Shown here one piece after another: positions 18,147 through 26,820 of a DNA stretch of 64,000 nucleotides. The first letter of the stretch is position 1; every line of letters starts with the position of its first letter. Source of the stretch: Bacteroidota bacterium (lineage in GTDB: Bacteria; Bacteroidota; Bacteroidia; Flavobacteriales_D; Crocinitomicaceae); assembly GCA_030148165.1 (NCBI GenBank), contig JASBTZ010000003.1:1240001-1304000 (forward strand), read 5' to 3'. Below the pieces are notes generated by a model. That model saw only the letters and a list, made by a program, of their open reading frames with translations. It was not told where the DNA came from and ran no database searches. The translations under genes and the position numbers were made by a program.

Positions 18147-18883
18147 AAATCTCAATAAACATATTGATTGCATTGCTTTATGCTACAATTTGCTTGGGGC
18201 AAGATCCTTTCGAAAAGGGAAATGAAGCCTACCTCGACGCGCGGTATGATGAGGCTCTAAACTTGTACGAAGAAACATTGAAACAAGATCCGGATAACAT
18301 TTCAGCCCTTTACAATCTGGGGATGACGAATGTCCAATTGAAAAATTATGGTGAAGCAATCTGGGCCTTTGAAAGTGTTCTTCAGAGAAATCCTGCAGAT
18401 GAACAGGCAGAAGAACAAATCATTTACCTCTATAATGAATTAGGAGCTATAAGTGAGTGGCAACATATTCTAGGGCCCTTTGAAAGAGCGCTATTTTCTC
18501 TGTCTTCAAGAACCTGGGCAATACTATCGATACTGTTAAGCATGATCGGTTCGCTTCTCATCATTTTGAACCTGATTAAAAAACAGATGATTCAAAAGAA
18601 GTATGTCGCACTTCTCAGTATTTCATGCTTCACACTCATGATCGTGACAGGATATGTAGCATATAAAGTGCAAGCATTCGAGACTGGAAATAAGTATGCC
18701 ATTGTTACTGCTGATCAAATAGAGTCCTATTTAAAAATGGACATGTCCGCCAAAGGACCTCAACTAGTAATGGGGAACCGCCTTCGAATTATTTCGGAAG
18801 ATAGCACTTCAAATATGATCGAGGTTCAGGATGTAAATAACAATATCTATTACGTTCAGAGCGAGGATATCAAGCGATTATAG
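18143..18883 (+). CDS. batE: BatE, TPR-SH3 membrane protein
   Basis: A 246-residue protein: signal peptide, two TPR motifs (GNEAYLDARYDEALNLYEE, YNLGMTNVQLKNYGEAIWAF), two TM helices (about 124-146 and 154-176) and an SH3-like C-terminal domain (about 185-246) ending ENIYYV-like (NNIYYVQSEDIKRL). This order is typical of BatE, the last member of the Bat operon. It overlaps batD by four bases; a 35-base gap then separates it from rlmN. Confidence 0.88.
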   Translation: MKISINILIALLYATICLGQDPFEKGNEAYLDARYDEALNLYEETLKQDPDNISALYNLGMTNVQLKNYGEAIWAFESVLQRNPADEQAEEQIIYLYNELGAISEWQHILGPFERALFSLSSRTWAILSILLSMIGSLLIILNLIKKQMIQKKYVALLSISCFTLMIVTGYVAYKVQAFETGNKYAIVTADQIESYLKMDMSAKGPQLVMGNRLRIISEDSTSNMIEVQDVNNNIYYVQSEDIKRL

Positions 18884-18905
18884 GAAGGAATCCAAGAGAA
18901 TCCCG

Positions 18906-18913
18906 TAATTTTG
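18906..18913 (+). promoter_or_regulatory. Candidate -7 box (TAATTTTG) abutting rlmN start
   Basis: TAATTTTG fits TAnnTTTG exactly and ends five bases before the rlmN ATG. It would separate rlmN transcription from the Bat operon and yield a leaderless message. No clear TTG -33 element. Confidence 0.4.
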
Positions 18914-18918
18914 CACCA

Positions 18919-19995
18919 ATGGATTGCAAGATCAACATCCGAGATCTTTCTTTAGAAGAGCTAACTCAGGTCATAACAGATAGAGGTGAAAAAGCCTTTA
19001 GAGCCAAACAAATTTTTGAATGGTTATGGCAAAAGAGTGCCTCTTCTTTTGATGAAATGACAAACTTATCTGAATCACTACGTGATCAGCTTAGTCAGGA
19101 TTATACAATCAATCATTTGACCATTGAAGATGAGCAGGTCAGTTCAGACAGAACGATCAAGGTTGCTTTTAAAACCCATGATGGTCACATTGTTGAAGGT
19201 GTATTAATTCCTACTTCAAAGCGAATGACAGCTTGTATTTCTTCGCAGGTAGGCTGCAGCCTGGCATGTGCTTTTTGTGCGACAGGTAAATTGAAATTGA
19301 TGAGGAATTTGACAGCAGGAGAAATGGTTGATCAGGTAGCCTATATTAGGAAGCTAGCTGAAGAAAAATACCAAACCAACCTCACCAACATTGTTTACAT
19401 GGGTATGGGAGAACCCTTACTCAATTACAAGAACATGCTTCGATCCACGGATATGATCTCGTCTGAAAAGGGACTTGGAATGTCTCCAAAACGCATTACG
19501 GTATCTACAGCAGGAATAGCCAAGATGATTAAAAAGCTTGGCGATGACGAGGTAAACTTTAATCTTGCGTTGTCGCTGCATGCCGCGAATGATGAAAAAC
19601 GAAGTCAAATCATGGAAATCAATGATTCCAATAACCTGGAAACATTAAGAGATGCACTTGAATATTTTCATGAAAAGACTGGCAGTAGGGTTACATTTGA
19701 GTATATCATTTTCAAAGACTTCAACGATACGCTAATGGATGCCCAGGAACTGGCCGAATTTGCCAGGTGTGTGCCGTGTAAGATCAATATCATTGAATAT
19801 AACCCAATTGACGATGGGATATTTCAACAAGCTCATTCGAATAAATTAGACGATTTTGCAGCCTATCTTGAGGAAAAAAATTTAATTGTCAATGTTCGAA
19901 GGTCTCGAGGCAAGGATATAGACGCGGCCTGTGGGCAACTTGCCAATAAGAATAAGGCTATTCAGAAGGACGAAATCAGTTTAAAATCTAACTGA
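18919..19995 (+). CDS. rlmN: Dual-specificity RNA methyltransferase RlmN
   Basis: A 358-residue radical SAM enzyme that methylates C2 of adenine 2503 in 23S rRNA and of A37 in some tRNAs. The CxxxCxxC cluster motif is at Cys113, Cys117 and Cys120 (GCSLACAFCATGKL); the methyl-accepting C-terminal cysteine is Cys338 in DAACGQLA; the GMGEPLLN SAM motif is present. N-terminal RAKQIFEWLWQK fits the family. Length is normal. It follows batE by 35 bases. Confidence 0.97.
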   Translation: MDCKINIRDLSLEELTQVITDRGEKAFRAKQIFEWLWQKSASSFDEMTNLSESLRDQLSQDYTINHLTIEDEQVSSDRTIKVAFKTHDGHIVEGVLIPTSKRMTACISSQVGCSLACAFCATGKLKLMRNLTAGEMVDQVAYIRKLAEEKYQTNLTNIVYMGMGEPLLNYKNMLRSTDMISSEKGLGMSPKRITVSTAGIAKMIKKLGDDEVNFNLALSLHAANDEKRSQIMEINDSNNLETLRDALEYFHEKTGSRVTFEYIIFKDFNDTLMDAQELAEFARCVPCKINIIEYNPIDDGIFQQAHSNKLDDFAAYLEEKNLIVNVRRSRGKDIDAACGQLANKNKAIQKDEISLKSN

Positions 19996-20024
19996 TTTTT
20001 TATTTTAACACAAACTTTTTCGTG

Positions 20025-20032
20025 TACCTTTG
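20025..20032 (+). promoter_or_regulatory. Candidate -7 box (TACCTTTG) for the secreted-protein pair
   Basis: TACCTTTG fits TAnnTTTG, 71 bases before the ATG at 20104. The leader behind it contains a 6-bp inverted repeat TCCTAT (20035-20040) / ATAGGA (20059-20064), an optional hairpin, and is A/T-rich up to the start codon. The comparatively long leader differs from most promoters in the window. Confidence 0.5.
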
Positions 20033-20103
20033 CATCCTATTGGATTTTTTTGCGTCTTATAGGAGAATTGAACGAAAAAACGTTAATTAAATAAACACTA
20101 AAC

Positions 20104-20541
20104 ATGAAAAATTTGCTTTTAGTTCTATTTGTTTTCGCGGGGTTTGCAACTATGGCCCAACAGAAAATGAATGCAGAACAGCTTTCATCAGATTGGACAT
20201 TACTAGCTGCACAAAATGGAGTTGAGCTTTACATTCAGAAAATTGATTGTAAAGTTGGTAATGTTGAGAAGCCATTTACATATGGTTTTTTGAAAGCCGT
20301 TAATACTACGGATCAGGAAAAGAATCTAAGTTTTAATATTCATTTATTCTATACGGATGGATGCGCTGGCTGCGATAATCCAAATGAAGAATACAAGTAC
20401 GTGAATGTTCCTGCAAATGGATCTGTTTCTACAGATTGCTCATTTGAGAACGGACAACTTGCTTTATTGATCAGAAATCCATTGCAAACTGATCTACAAG
20501 AGTTCACATACCTTTCACTAATAGATCTTAAAGTCGACTAA
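20104..20541 (+). CDS. Small secreted protein of unknown function
   Basis: A 145-residue protein with a signal peptide (MKNLLLVLFVFAGFATMAQ) and a compact beta-rich body with a DGCAGCDNPNEEY cysteine pair and another cysteine in TDCSFENG. I do not recognise the family. It lies two bases before the large T9SS substrate gene, so the two form a transcription unit. The same small-then-large order recurs at 60745-55259, suggesting a helper or co-exported role, which is inference only. Confidence 0.7.
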   Translation: MKNLLLVLFVFAGFATMAQQKMNAEQLSSDWTLLAAQNGVELYIQKIDCKVGNVEKPFTYGFLKAVNTTDQEKNLSFNIHLFYTDGCAGCDNPNEEYKYVNVPANGSVSTDCSFENGQLALLIRNPLQTDLQEFTYLSLIDLKVD

Positions 20542-20543
20542 TC

Positions 20544-22490
20544 ATGAAAAAATTACTCATACTATTAATTACACTTTCTTCTACTTTGTCTTTCGGACAG
20601 GTAGTGAATTGTTATGTCAGTGTTAACCCAATGGACACAACAATATGTCCGGGAGACTCTGTATTTATCAGTGCAATGGCATCATTGGCTGGAGCAGGAC
20701 AATCATTTGATTTTAACACAGGTACTTTGCCTCCGGGATGGTCAACAACCGGTTCGACACAGTATACCACACCTTGTGGACCTGGTCCGAACGGATCGCC
20801 ATATTTCTGGGCAGCAACAGTTTCTGCCGGAAACGAACCATCTGTAACAACAGCTGCATTTGACGTGAGTTGTGGTGGTAACATCGTTTTTGATATGATG
20901 TATGCTACTCAAGGTGGCGCCTCTCCTTGTGAGGGTCCTGACCTTGCACACGAAGGAGTATCATTACAGTACAGCACCGACTTTGGTGTTACCTGGATGG
21001 ACATAACATATTATAGCCCTGGAGGTTACCAACTTCCAGCCAACCCTTACCCAAATACAAGTAGTGTGGCAACAGGTGCAACACCTTATACTGTGTGGAA
21101 TACATTCACAGAACCTATTCCAGCGGCAGCTTGGTCAACGAACACAATGTTCCGTTGGTTCCAGGACTGGTCTTCAGGATCTTGTTGTGATAACTGGGGT
21201 CTGGAAGATATTTCCATTCAGGCAGGACCATGTGCGAGTGCCGTGGTAAACTGGAGTAATGGCTACATGGACACTACATCATTCTGGGCTTATCCTACAA
21301 CAGATACTACCTATGTAGCATATGTATACGATACGCTTGGTAACTACCAGTGTGAATCTGATACAATCTACGTAAATCTTAACGTAGCTAGCTTAACGTG
21401 GGATTTGGTTGACACTGTAAATACATTCTGCCCGGGTGATACCGTTCCAGTTGAATTACTAAACCTTGGAAACTCAGTTAACCCAATCACTTATACGTGG
21501 TCTACAGGTAGTACGACAAACCCTACCAACATTTGGGGAGGATCAAATCCTCAGGATGAAATATGGTACTTTGTCGATATTGAAGACGGCTGCGGATTCC
21601 AGTATTCCGATTCGGTCTTACTGACGGTCAATCAGACTTTATCAGTCGATTCGACCATAACTTATCCGGCCAGCTCGTGTCTCCCTACAGGAGCCGCCTC
21701 GGCCTTTGTCTCCGGTACGACAGGAACACCTTTCTATAACTGGACAGGTCCTAACTCGAACCCTGGACCACTTAGCGTGGATGCAACAGTAATTACAAAT
21801 GCTCCAAGCGGATGGTATTACTTTACGGTTACCGATAACGTTTGTACAGCAACAGACAGTGCATTTATTGATTTTGAAAATCCACCAATTGCGCAATTCG
21901 CTGCATCACCAATGGTTGGATGTGCGCCGTTTGCAGTTACATTTACAAACTCGAGTCAAAACTCGGTGAACTTTGAATGGGACTTTGGCGATGGTAACAC
22001 AACAACTGTTGGAAACATGAATCCACAGTCTAATACCTATGTAACTGCAAATACCTACGCAGTAACACTTATAGCATATGATGCACAGAACTGTCCGGAT
22101 ACGGCTACAGTATTGATCACTGCTAACCCTTGTGGATGTACGGATCCAATAGCACTGAACTATAATCCAATTGCGATTGACGACGATGGAAGTTGCGAGT
22201 ATGCAACACCTACGGTTGTTGTTCCGAATGTATTTACACCAAACGGAGATAATGATAACGACTATTTCGAATTAATAACGGAAAATACTATCAATATCAA
22301 GCTTACGATCACGAACCGTTGGGGTAATGTGATGTTTGAAGCTGATGGTCCAAACCCTGTTTGGGATGGATTGGCTCAGAGCGGAGATAAAGCAGAAGAA
22401 GGAACATACTTCTATACGTATGAAATACTTGGACTTGATGGTGAGACAACACTTTCAGGACACGGATTCTTCCAGTTGTTTAGAAACTAA
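20544..22490 (+). CDS. T9SS type-B exported protein with reelin-like and PKD domains
   Basis: A 648-residue surface protein. Signal peptide (to about 19); residues about 40-235 resemble a reelin-type jelly-roll subrepeat (VSLQYSTDFGVTWMDI, TMFRWFQDWSSGSC, NWGLEDISIQAG). Two or three Ig-like segments follow, a PKD domain near 455-530 (FEWDFGDGNT), a CTDPIALNYNPIAIDDDGSC calcium-binding-like motif, and a C-terminal gliding-motility type sorting domain (VFTPNGDNDNDYF, NRWGNVMFE, GTYFYTYE) ending at the stop. Type-B domains direct export through T9SS, usually with a PorP/SprF partner; none is adjacent here. A strong terminator follows. Confidence 0.85.
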   Translation: MKKLLILLITLSSTLSFGQVVNCYVSVNPMDTTICPGDSVFISAMASLAGAGQSFDFNTGTLPPGWSTTGSTQYTTPCGPGPNGSPYFWAATVSAGNEPSVTTAAFDVSCGGNIVFDMMYATQGGASPCEGPDLAHEGVSLQYSTDFGVTWMDITYYSPGGYQLPANPYPNTSSVATGATPYTVWNTFTEPIPAAAWSTNTMFRWFQDWSSGSCCDNWGLEDISIQAGPCASAVVNWSNGYMDTTSFWAYPTTDTTYVAYVYDTLGNYQCESDTIYVNLNVASLTWDLVDTVNTFCPGDTVPVELLNLGNSVNPITYTWSTGSTTNPTNIWGGSNPQDEIWYFVDIEDGCGFQYSDSVLLTVNQTLSVDSTITYPASSCLPTGAASAFVSGTTGTPFYNWTGPNSNPGPLSVDATVITNAPSGWYYFTVTDNVCTATDSAFIDFENPPIAQFAASPMVGCAPFAVTFTNSSQNSVNFEWDFGDGNTTTVGNMNPQSNTYVTANTYAVTLIAYDAQNCPDTATVLITANPCGCTDPIALNYNPIAIDDDGSCEYATPTVVVPNVFTPNGDNDNDYFELITENTINIKLTITNRWGNVMFEADGPNPVWDGLAQSGDKAEEGTYFYTYEILGLDGETTLSGHGFFQLFRN

Positions 22491-22511
22491 TTTTAACAGC
22501 AATATAAGAAG

Positions 22512-22537
22512 GGGCTCATTCGTGAGCCCTTTTTTTT
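22512..22537 (+). terminator. Rho-independent terminator
   Basis: A 7-bp stem GGGCTCA / TGAGCCC with TTCG loop is followed by eight T residues, 22 bases after the stop of the T9SS substrate. It is a textbook intrinsic terminator and separates this unit from the polyprenyl synthase gene. Confidence 0.93.
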
Positions 22538-22623
22538 GCTCAATGAATTAAACCATTTAATCAATCTTTGCATTTATTGACGCTTTTATCTTCTTATCTC
22601 TGCTATTCAGCAGGCATATCTCG

Positions 22624-22631
22624 TATATTTG
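22624..22631 (+). promoter_or_regulatory. Candidate -7 box (TATATTTG) abutting the polyprenyl synthase start
   Basis: TATATTTG matches TAnnTTTG and ends six bases before ATG 22638, again predicting a leaderless or near-leaderless transcript. The preceding terminator ends about 86 bases upstream, which makes an own promoter necessary. Confidence 0.5.
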
Positions 22632-22637
22632 TATAGG

Positions 22638-23609
22638 ATGATGTCAGTGGAAGAAATCATAGCTCCGGTTTCAGAAGAAATGGAAGAATTTGAGGTGCGC
22701 TTCAGGGAAAGCATGCGCTCCAAGGCTCCATTGCTTGATAAGGTTACTCATTACATCATCAAGCGCAAAGGAAAGCAGATGCGACCATTATTCATTTTTC
22801 TTACGGCGAAGATGCTTGGGAACATCAATGACAAAACCTATGATTCAGCGACACTTGTAGAATTACTGCATACGGCAACGCTCGTACATGACGATGTTGT
22901 GGATGATGCAAATGAACGGAGAGGATTCTTTTCTGTGAACGCACTTTGGAAAAATAAAATTGCCGTGCTGGTTGGGGATTATATGTTATCCAAAGTACTA
23001 TTGCTTTCTATCGAAAAAGAGAACACCCATATACTTGAAGTCGTTGCGCGAGCGGTGCGCGAGATGTCAGAAGGCGAATTGCTTCAGATTGAGAAAGCCC
23101 GGCGATTGGACATTACAGAAGAAGTCTATTTCGAAGTGATCAGACAAAAAACAGCTTCCCTTATCTCCACCTGCTGTGAATCCGCTGCTTTAAGTGTTGA
23201 AAGAGATGACATGTCGGAGCAAATGCGTCAGTTCGGAGAAAAGATTGGAATTGCCTTTCAACTTAAAGATGACATATTTGATTATGGTGAACCCGGTAAT
23301 ATCGGTAAACCAACAGGGCTAGATATCAGAGAGCGGAAAATGACGCTACCTTTGATTTATGTATTGAACAATGCTCCAAAGAAAGTGCGATCGGAATTGA
23401 TCAACATAGTTAAGAAACACAACGAAAATCCTAAGAAGGTAAAACGTGCAATTGAGCTTGTTGTTGAGCATGGAGGTATTGACTACGCACACAAGAAAAT
23501 GTTGGAATTTAAGGAAGATGCATTAGGCTTATTAGCGAATATTCCAGATTCTGAAGCAAAGACTTCGATTCAAGGATTGGTAGAATATACAACGAAACGA
23601 AATAAATAA
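22638..23609 (+). CDS. Polyprenyl (octaprenyl-type) diphosphate synthase
   Basis: A 323-residue trans-prenyltransferase that extends farnesyl/geranyl diphosphate with IPP, probably to supply menaquinone side chains. First aspartate-rich motif in HDDVVDDAN, second in LKDDIFDY, and the GKQMRPLFIFL substrate motif are present. An upstream in-frame TTG exists, but ATG 22638 (or 22641) fits better and sits just behind a -7 box. A MORN-like lipoprotein gene starts one base after its stop, then dnaG, so these three may be co-transcribed. Confidence 0.92.
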   Translation: MMSVEEIIAPVSEEMEEFEVRFRESMRSKAPLLDKVTHYIIKRKGKQMRPLFIFLTAKMLGNINDKTYDSATLVELLHTATLVHDDVVDDANERRGFFSVNALWKNKIAVLVGDYMLSKVLLLSIEKENTHILEVVARAVREMSEGELLQIEKARRLDITEEVYFEVIRQKTASLISTCCESAALSVERDDMSEQMRQFGEKIGIAFQLKDDIFDYGEPGNIGKPTGLDIRERKMTLPLIYVLNNAPKKVRSELINIVKKHNENPKKVKRAIELVVEHGGIDYAHKKMLEFKEDALGLLANIPDSEAKTSIQGLVEYTTKRNK

Positions 23610-23610
23610 G

Positions 23611-24057
23611 ATGAAACGATTTTTTGGAATTTTGATTTTGGCAGTTCTCATATCTTCTTGTGGAAATGAGGAGGTGGTCGAGGCTTCGAACGACCAGGTG
23701 GAAACAACAAACGATACGATTCAAAAAAATGAAAAGGGTGATCTGATTGACATTAAGGGAGATCTGTATACTGAATACTATCCGAATGGAAAAAGTATAC
23801 GATTTCAGGGAAGACAGGACGACGAAAACAGACGCCACGGAAAATGGACCTACTTTAGTGAAAGTGGTCAGGAACTTTCAACTACTATGTATTATCACGG
23901 AAAGAAACATGGACATAGTATCGTGAAATATCCAAATGGTGTAGTTCACTATTATGGCGAATACGACAACGATAAAAAAATTGGAATCTGGAAATCATAT
24001 AAAAAGACCGGAGAACTGATTGAAGAGAAAGATTTCGGTAACGGGACAGAAGAATAA
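23611..24057 (+). CDS. MORN-like (YwqK-type) repeat lipoprotein
   Basis: A 148-residue protein with lipoprotein signal (AVLISSCGNE, Cys18) and four or so MORN-like repeats of the type YTEYYPNGKSIRFQGR, GKWTYFSESGQEL, HGHSIVKYPNGVVHYYGEY. Such repeats occur in many Bacteroidota surface proteins annotated as toxin-antitoxin YwqK; no toxin partner is adjacent and I see no reason to call it an antitoxin. It is sandwiched between the prenyltransferase and dnaG with one- and two-base gaps. A second, larger relative is at 39865-40731. Confidence 0.75.
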   Translation: MKRFFGILILAVLISSCGNEEVVEASNDQVETTNDTIQKNEKGDLIDIKGDLYTEYYPNGKSIRFQGRQDDENRRHGKWTYFSESGQELSTTMYYHGKKHGHSIVKYPNGVVHYYGEYDNDKKIGIWKSYKKTGELIEEKDFGNGTEE

Positions 24058-24059
24058 TA

Positions 24060-26036
24060 TTGGCAAAAATACCTCCACATATCATTGATGACATTATGCA
24101 AACCGCAAGGATCGAAGAGGTCGTTGGGGAATTTGTCAATTTAAAACGTGCAGGATCCAATTTGAAAGGACTCAGCCCATTCACAGATGAGAAGACACCT
24201 TCTTTTGTAGTATCACCAGCAAAACAAATATTTAAATGTTTTTCTTCAGGTAAAGGAGGGACGGTTGTAACTTTTCTAATGGAGAAGGAACATTACTCTT
24301 ACCCGGAAGCTTTGCGTTGGTTAGCCGATAAATACGGTATTCAAATTCCTGAGGACAAACCGGCAACACCTGAGGAACTTGCGGCTATATCAGAGCGGGA
24401 GAGTCTGTACATCATCAATGAATTCGCGAAAGATCATTTTATTAAGAATCTGCACGAAACAGACGAAGGAAAAAAGATTGGATTGAGTTATTTCCTTGAA
24501 AGAGGAATCAAACCTGAGATCATCGAGAAATTCCAGCTGGGATATTGCCTGAATAAAAGTGACGGATTCACCAAAGAGGCGATTGATAAGGGATATAAAC
24601 TTGAATACCTGGAAAAGGTGGGGCTAACCAAAACCAAGGAAGATCGAAGTTTCGATTTCTTTAGGGGTCGCGTTATGTTTCCAATACACAGTGTCTCGGG
24701 TAGAGTTTTAGGGTTTGGAGGTCGAACGCTTTCAAGTGAAAAGAAGATTGCTAAATACTTCAATTCTCCTGAAAGTATTATTTATAATAAGAGTCAGATT
24801 CTTTACGGCTTGTATTTTGCCAAAGGAGATATCATTAAATACGATGAATGCTATTTATGTGAAGGGTATACCGATGTCATTAGTATGTTTCAGGCCGGTA
24901 AGCAAAACGTTGTAGCCTCATCCGGAACAGCCCTTACTCCTGACCAGATCCGACTGATTAAACGATACACTTCCAATATTACGATACTATACGATGGTGA
25001 TGCAGCGGGAATCAAAGCGTCGTTCAGAGGAATCGATCTGATACTGGAGGAAGGAATGAATGTGAAGGTGGTCCTCTTCCCGGAAGGTGAAGATCCGGAC
25101 TCTTATGCCAAAGCAGTTAGTCCCGTAGAACTCGAAGCCTACATTGAAGAACACAAACAGGACTTTATTTCTTTCAAAGCAGATATCCTGCTGAGCGACG
25201 ACGAAGATGATCCGATCAAACGATCGGGATTGATCAAAGATATCGTTCAGTCCGTAGCACTTATACCGGATCAGATCACGCGGAATGTATACGTACAAAG
25301 TATTGCTCAACGATTTGATATCGGAGAGGATGTTCTTACAGCAGAACTGATCAGGAATCGTAAAGACCATATTGCACAGAAAAAAAATGCACCAGAGTTT
25401 CGGGAAATCCCTGTTCAAAAAACTTCAGTGGATCAGGCGCAGACTGCTCAAAAAGAAGGTGCTAAAAAAGAAATTGATCACTGTGAATACGATCTAATGC
25501 GCGTTTTAGTGAAATATGGTCCTAACGTTATCGAATTAGATCAGATCAATGAAAAAGGAGCACTCGAGAAGATTGAAACAACGGTAGCGGAGCTGATCCA
25601 GCACGAATTATTCGAAGACGAGCTGACCTTCGAAGAACCTTTATTTCAAAAGATGTACGAGATCATTAACAATGCCCTGAACGAAAATGGCTTCTTAAAA
25701 CCGTCTTTTTTTATGTCACTTGATGATCAGCATATTGTCAAGTATGTTTCCGAGATAGAAATGAGTGATCAGGAGATTAGTCACAAATGGTTTACCAAAT
25801 ATAAGATTCACACGAATACGGAAGGCGATAAAATCAAGCAGGCAACGCTGGGAGCTGTTTATGCCTTTAAGATGTCAAAAGTTCAGGGACGCATTCATGA
25901 GATTCAACAAACACTTCGTGATGAAGAAGTAGATATGGATGAGGAAGCAATGAACGATCTGTTAGCGGAACACGTCGCTCTCGATCAAGTTAGAAAGGCA
26001 ATCTCGGAAAAGCTGGGAAGGATCGTACTGCGTTGA
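24060..26036 (+). CDS. dnaG: DNA primase DnaG with degenerate zinc-binding site
   Basis: A 658-residue primase that makes RNA primers at the fork. The N-terminal domain keeps the fold (GLSPFTDEKTPSFVVSP) but the CHCC zinc ligands read Ser39, Thr42, Cys60, Ser63, so a zinc ion is very unlikely to be bound. The Toprim domain has EGYTDVISM and LYDGDAAGIKA acidic residues, and a helical DnaB-interacting C-terminus follows. The start is a TTG at 24060: it gives the family-like MAKIPPHIIDDIM and no upstream ATG is available; the next in-frame ATG is codon 13. It follows the MORN-like gene by two bases. Confidence 0.93.
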   Translation: MAKIPPHIIDDIMQTARIEEVVGEFVNLKRAGSNLKGLSPFTDEKTPSFVVSPAKQIFKCFSSGKGGTVVTFLMEKEHYSYPEALRWLADKYGIQIPEDKPATPEELAAISERESLYIINEFAKDHFIKNLHETDEGKKIGLSYFLERGIKPEIIEKFQLGYCLNKSDGFTKEAIDKGYKLEYLEKVGLTKTKEDRSFDFFRGRVMFPIHSVSGRVLGFGGRTLSSEKKIAKYFNSPESIIYNKSQILYGLYFAKGDIIKYDECYLCEGYTDVISMFQAGKQNVVASSGTALTPDQIRLIKRYTSNITILYDGDAAGIKASFRGIDLILEEGMNVKVVLFPEGEDPDSYAKAVSPVELEAYIEEHKQDFISFKADILLSDDEDDPIKRSGLIKDIVQSVALIPDQITRNVYVQSIAQRFDIGEDVLTAELIRNRKDHIAQKKNAPEFREIPVQKTSVDQAQTAQKEGAKKEIDHCEYDLMRVLVKYGPNVIELDQINEKGALEKIETTVAELIQHELFEDELTFEEPLFQKMYEIINNALNENGFLKPSFFMSLDDQHIVKYVSEIEMSDQEISHKWFTKYKIHTNTEGDKIKQATLGAVYAFKMSKVQGRIHEIQQTLRDEEVDMDEEAMNDLLAEHVALDQVRKAISEKLGRIVLR

Positions 26037-26756
26037 TTAATCCTTAAGACACCTCAAATACATCTGAATCGCATTCTCTATACCTAGATACAATGCATCT
26101 GAAATAAGTGCATGACCGATGGAAACCTCTGCTAGTGAACTAATTTGTTGTTTGAAATAGGTGAGATTGTCCAGGCTTAAGTCATGACCCGCATTTACTC
26201 CTAATCCTAATTCTGAAGCTAATTTTGCCGCATGAACATAAGGTGCAATGGCATCTTCCCTTTTATCATCGTACATCTCTGCATAGGGTCCGGTATAAAG
26301 TTCAATGCGATCGATTCCTGCTTTCGATGCGTATTCAATATTTACAGGATTGGTATCAACAAAGACTGAAGAACGAACTCCGAGTTCCTTCAATTCGTTT
26401 GCTAGATCCGTCAATAACTCCAGATTCTGCTTTGTATCCCAACCTGCATCTGACGTCAATACACCCGGAGGATCCGGAACAAGTGTCGCCTGAGCGGGAC
26501 GAACATCCCTGATCAATTTCATATATCGTTCATTCGGATACCCCTCAATATTGAATTCTGTTGTGTAAATTTCAGCTAATCCGTACACATCTTTCTCAGT
26601 AATGTGTCTTTCATCCGGACGGGGATGAACCGTTATACCTTCCGCTCCAAAACGCTCACAATCAGCCGCAAAAGTAAGGACATTGGGCACGTTCCCTCCC
26701 CTCGCATTTCTGAGAGTTGCTACCTTATTTATATTTACACTGAGCTTTGTTTTCAT
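26037..26756 (-). CDS. pdxJ: Pyridoxine 5'-phosphate synthase PdxJ
   Basis: A 239-residue TIM-barrel enzyme that condenses 1-deoxyxylulose 5-phosphate with 3-amino-2-oxopropyl phosphate to pyridoxine 5'-phosphate. [31 protein letters not shown], and [12 protein letters not shown] are characteristic blocks with the catalytic Glu/His residues. It ends with a zero gap against the convergent dnaG stop. A TACTTTTG -7 box lies on the minus strand 19 bases upstream of the ATG (26783-26776). Confidence 0.96.
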   Translation of the reverse strand: MKTKLSVNINKVATLRNARGGNVPNVLTFAADCERFGAEGITVHPRPDERHITEKDVYGLAEIYTTEFNIEGYPNERYMKLIRDVRPAQATLVPDPPGVLTSDAGWDTKQNLELLTDLANELKELGVRSSVFVDTNPVNIEYASKAGIDRIELYTGPYAEMYDDKREDAIAPYVHAAKLASELGLGVNAGHDLSLDNLTYFKQQISSLAEVSIGHALISDALYLGIENAIQMYLRCLKD

Positions 26757-26775
26757 CAGGTATAATTTTTGTAAA

Positions 26776-26783
26776 CAAAAGTA
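26776..26783 (-). promoter_or_regulatory. Candidate -7 box (TACTTTTG) for pdxJ
   Basis: Minus-strand TACTTTTG, exact TAnnTTTG match, 19 bases before the pdxJ ATG in the 64-base divergent gap with the CBS gene. No TTG at the expected distance was seen. Confidence 0.4.
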
Positions 26784-26820
26784 TAAACTTCAATAGGATT
26801 ATACTACATTCGCAACAACA

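Noticed and set aside
23611-24057. YwqK-type antitoxin
   Set aside because: The name comes from automated annotation of MORN-like repeats; the protein is a lipoprotein and no toxin gene is adjacent.
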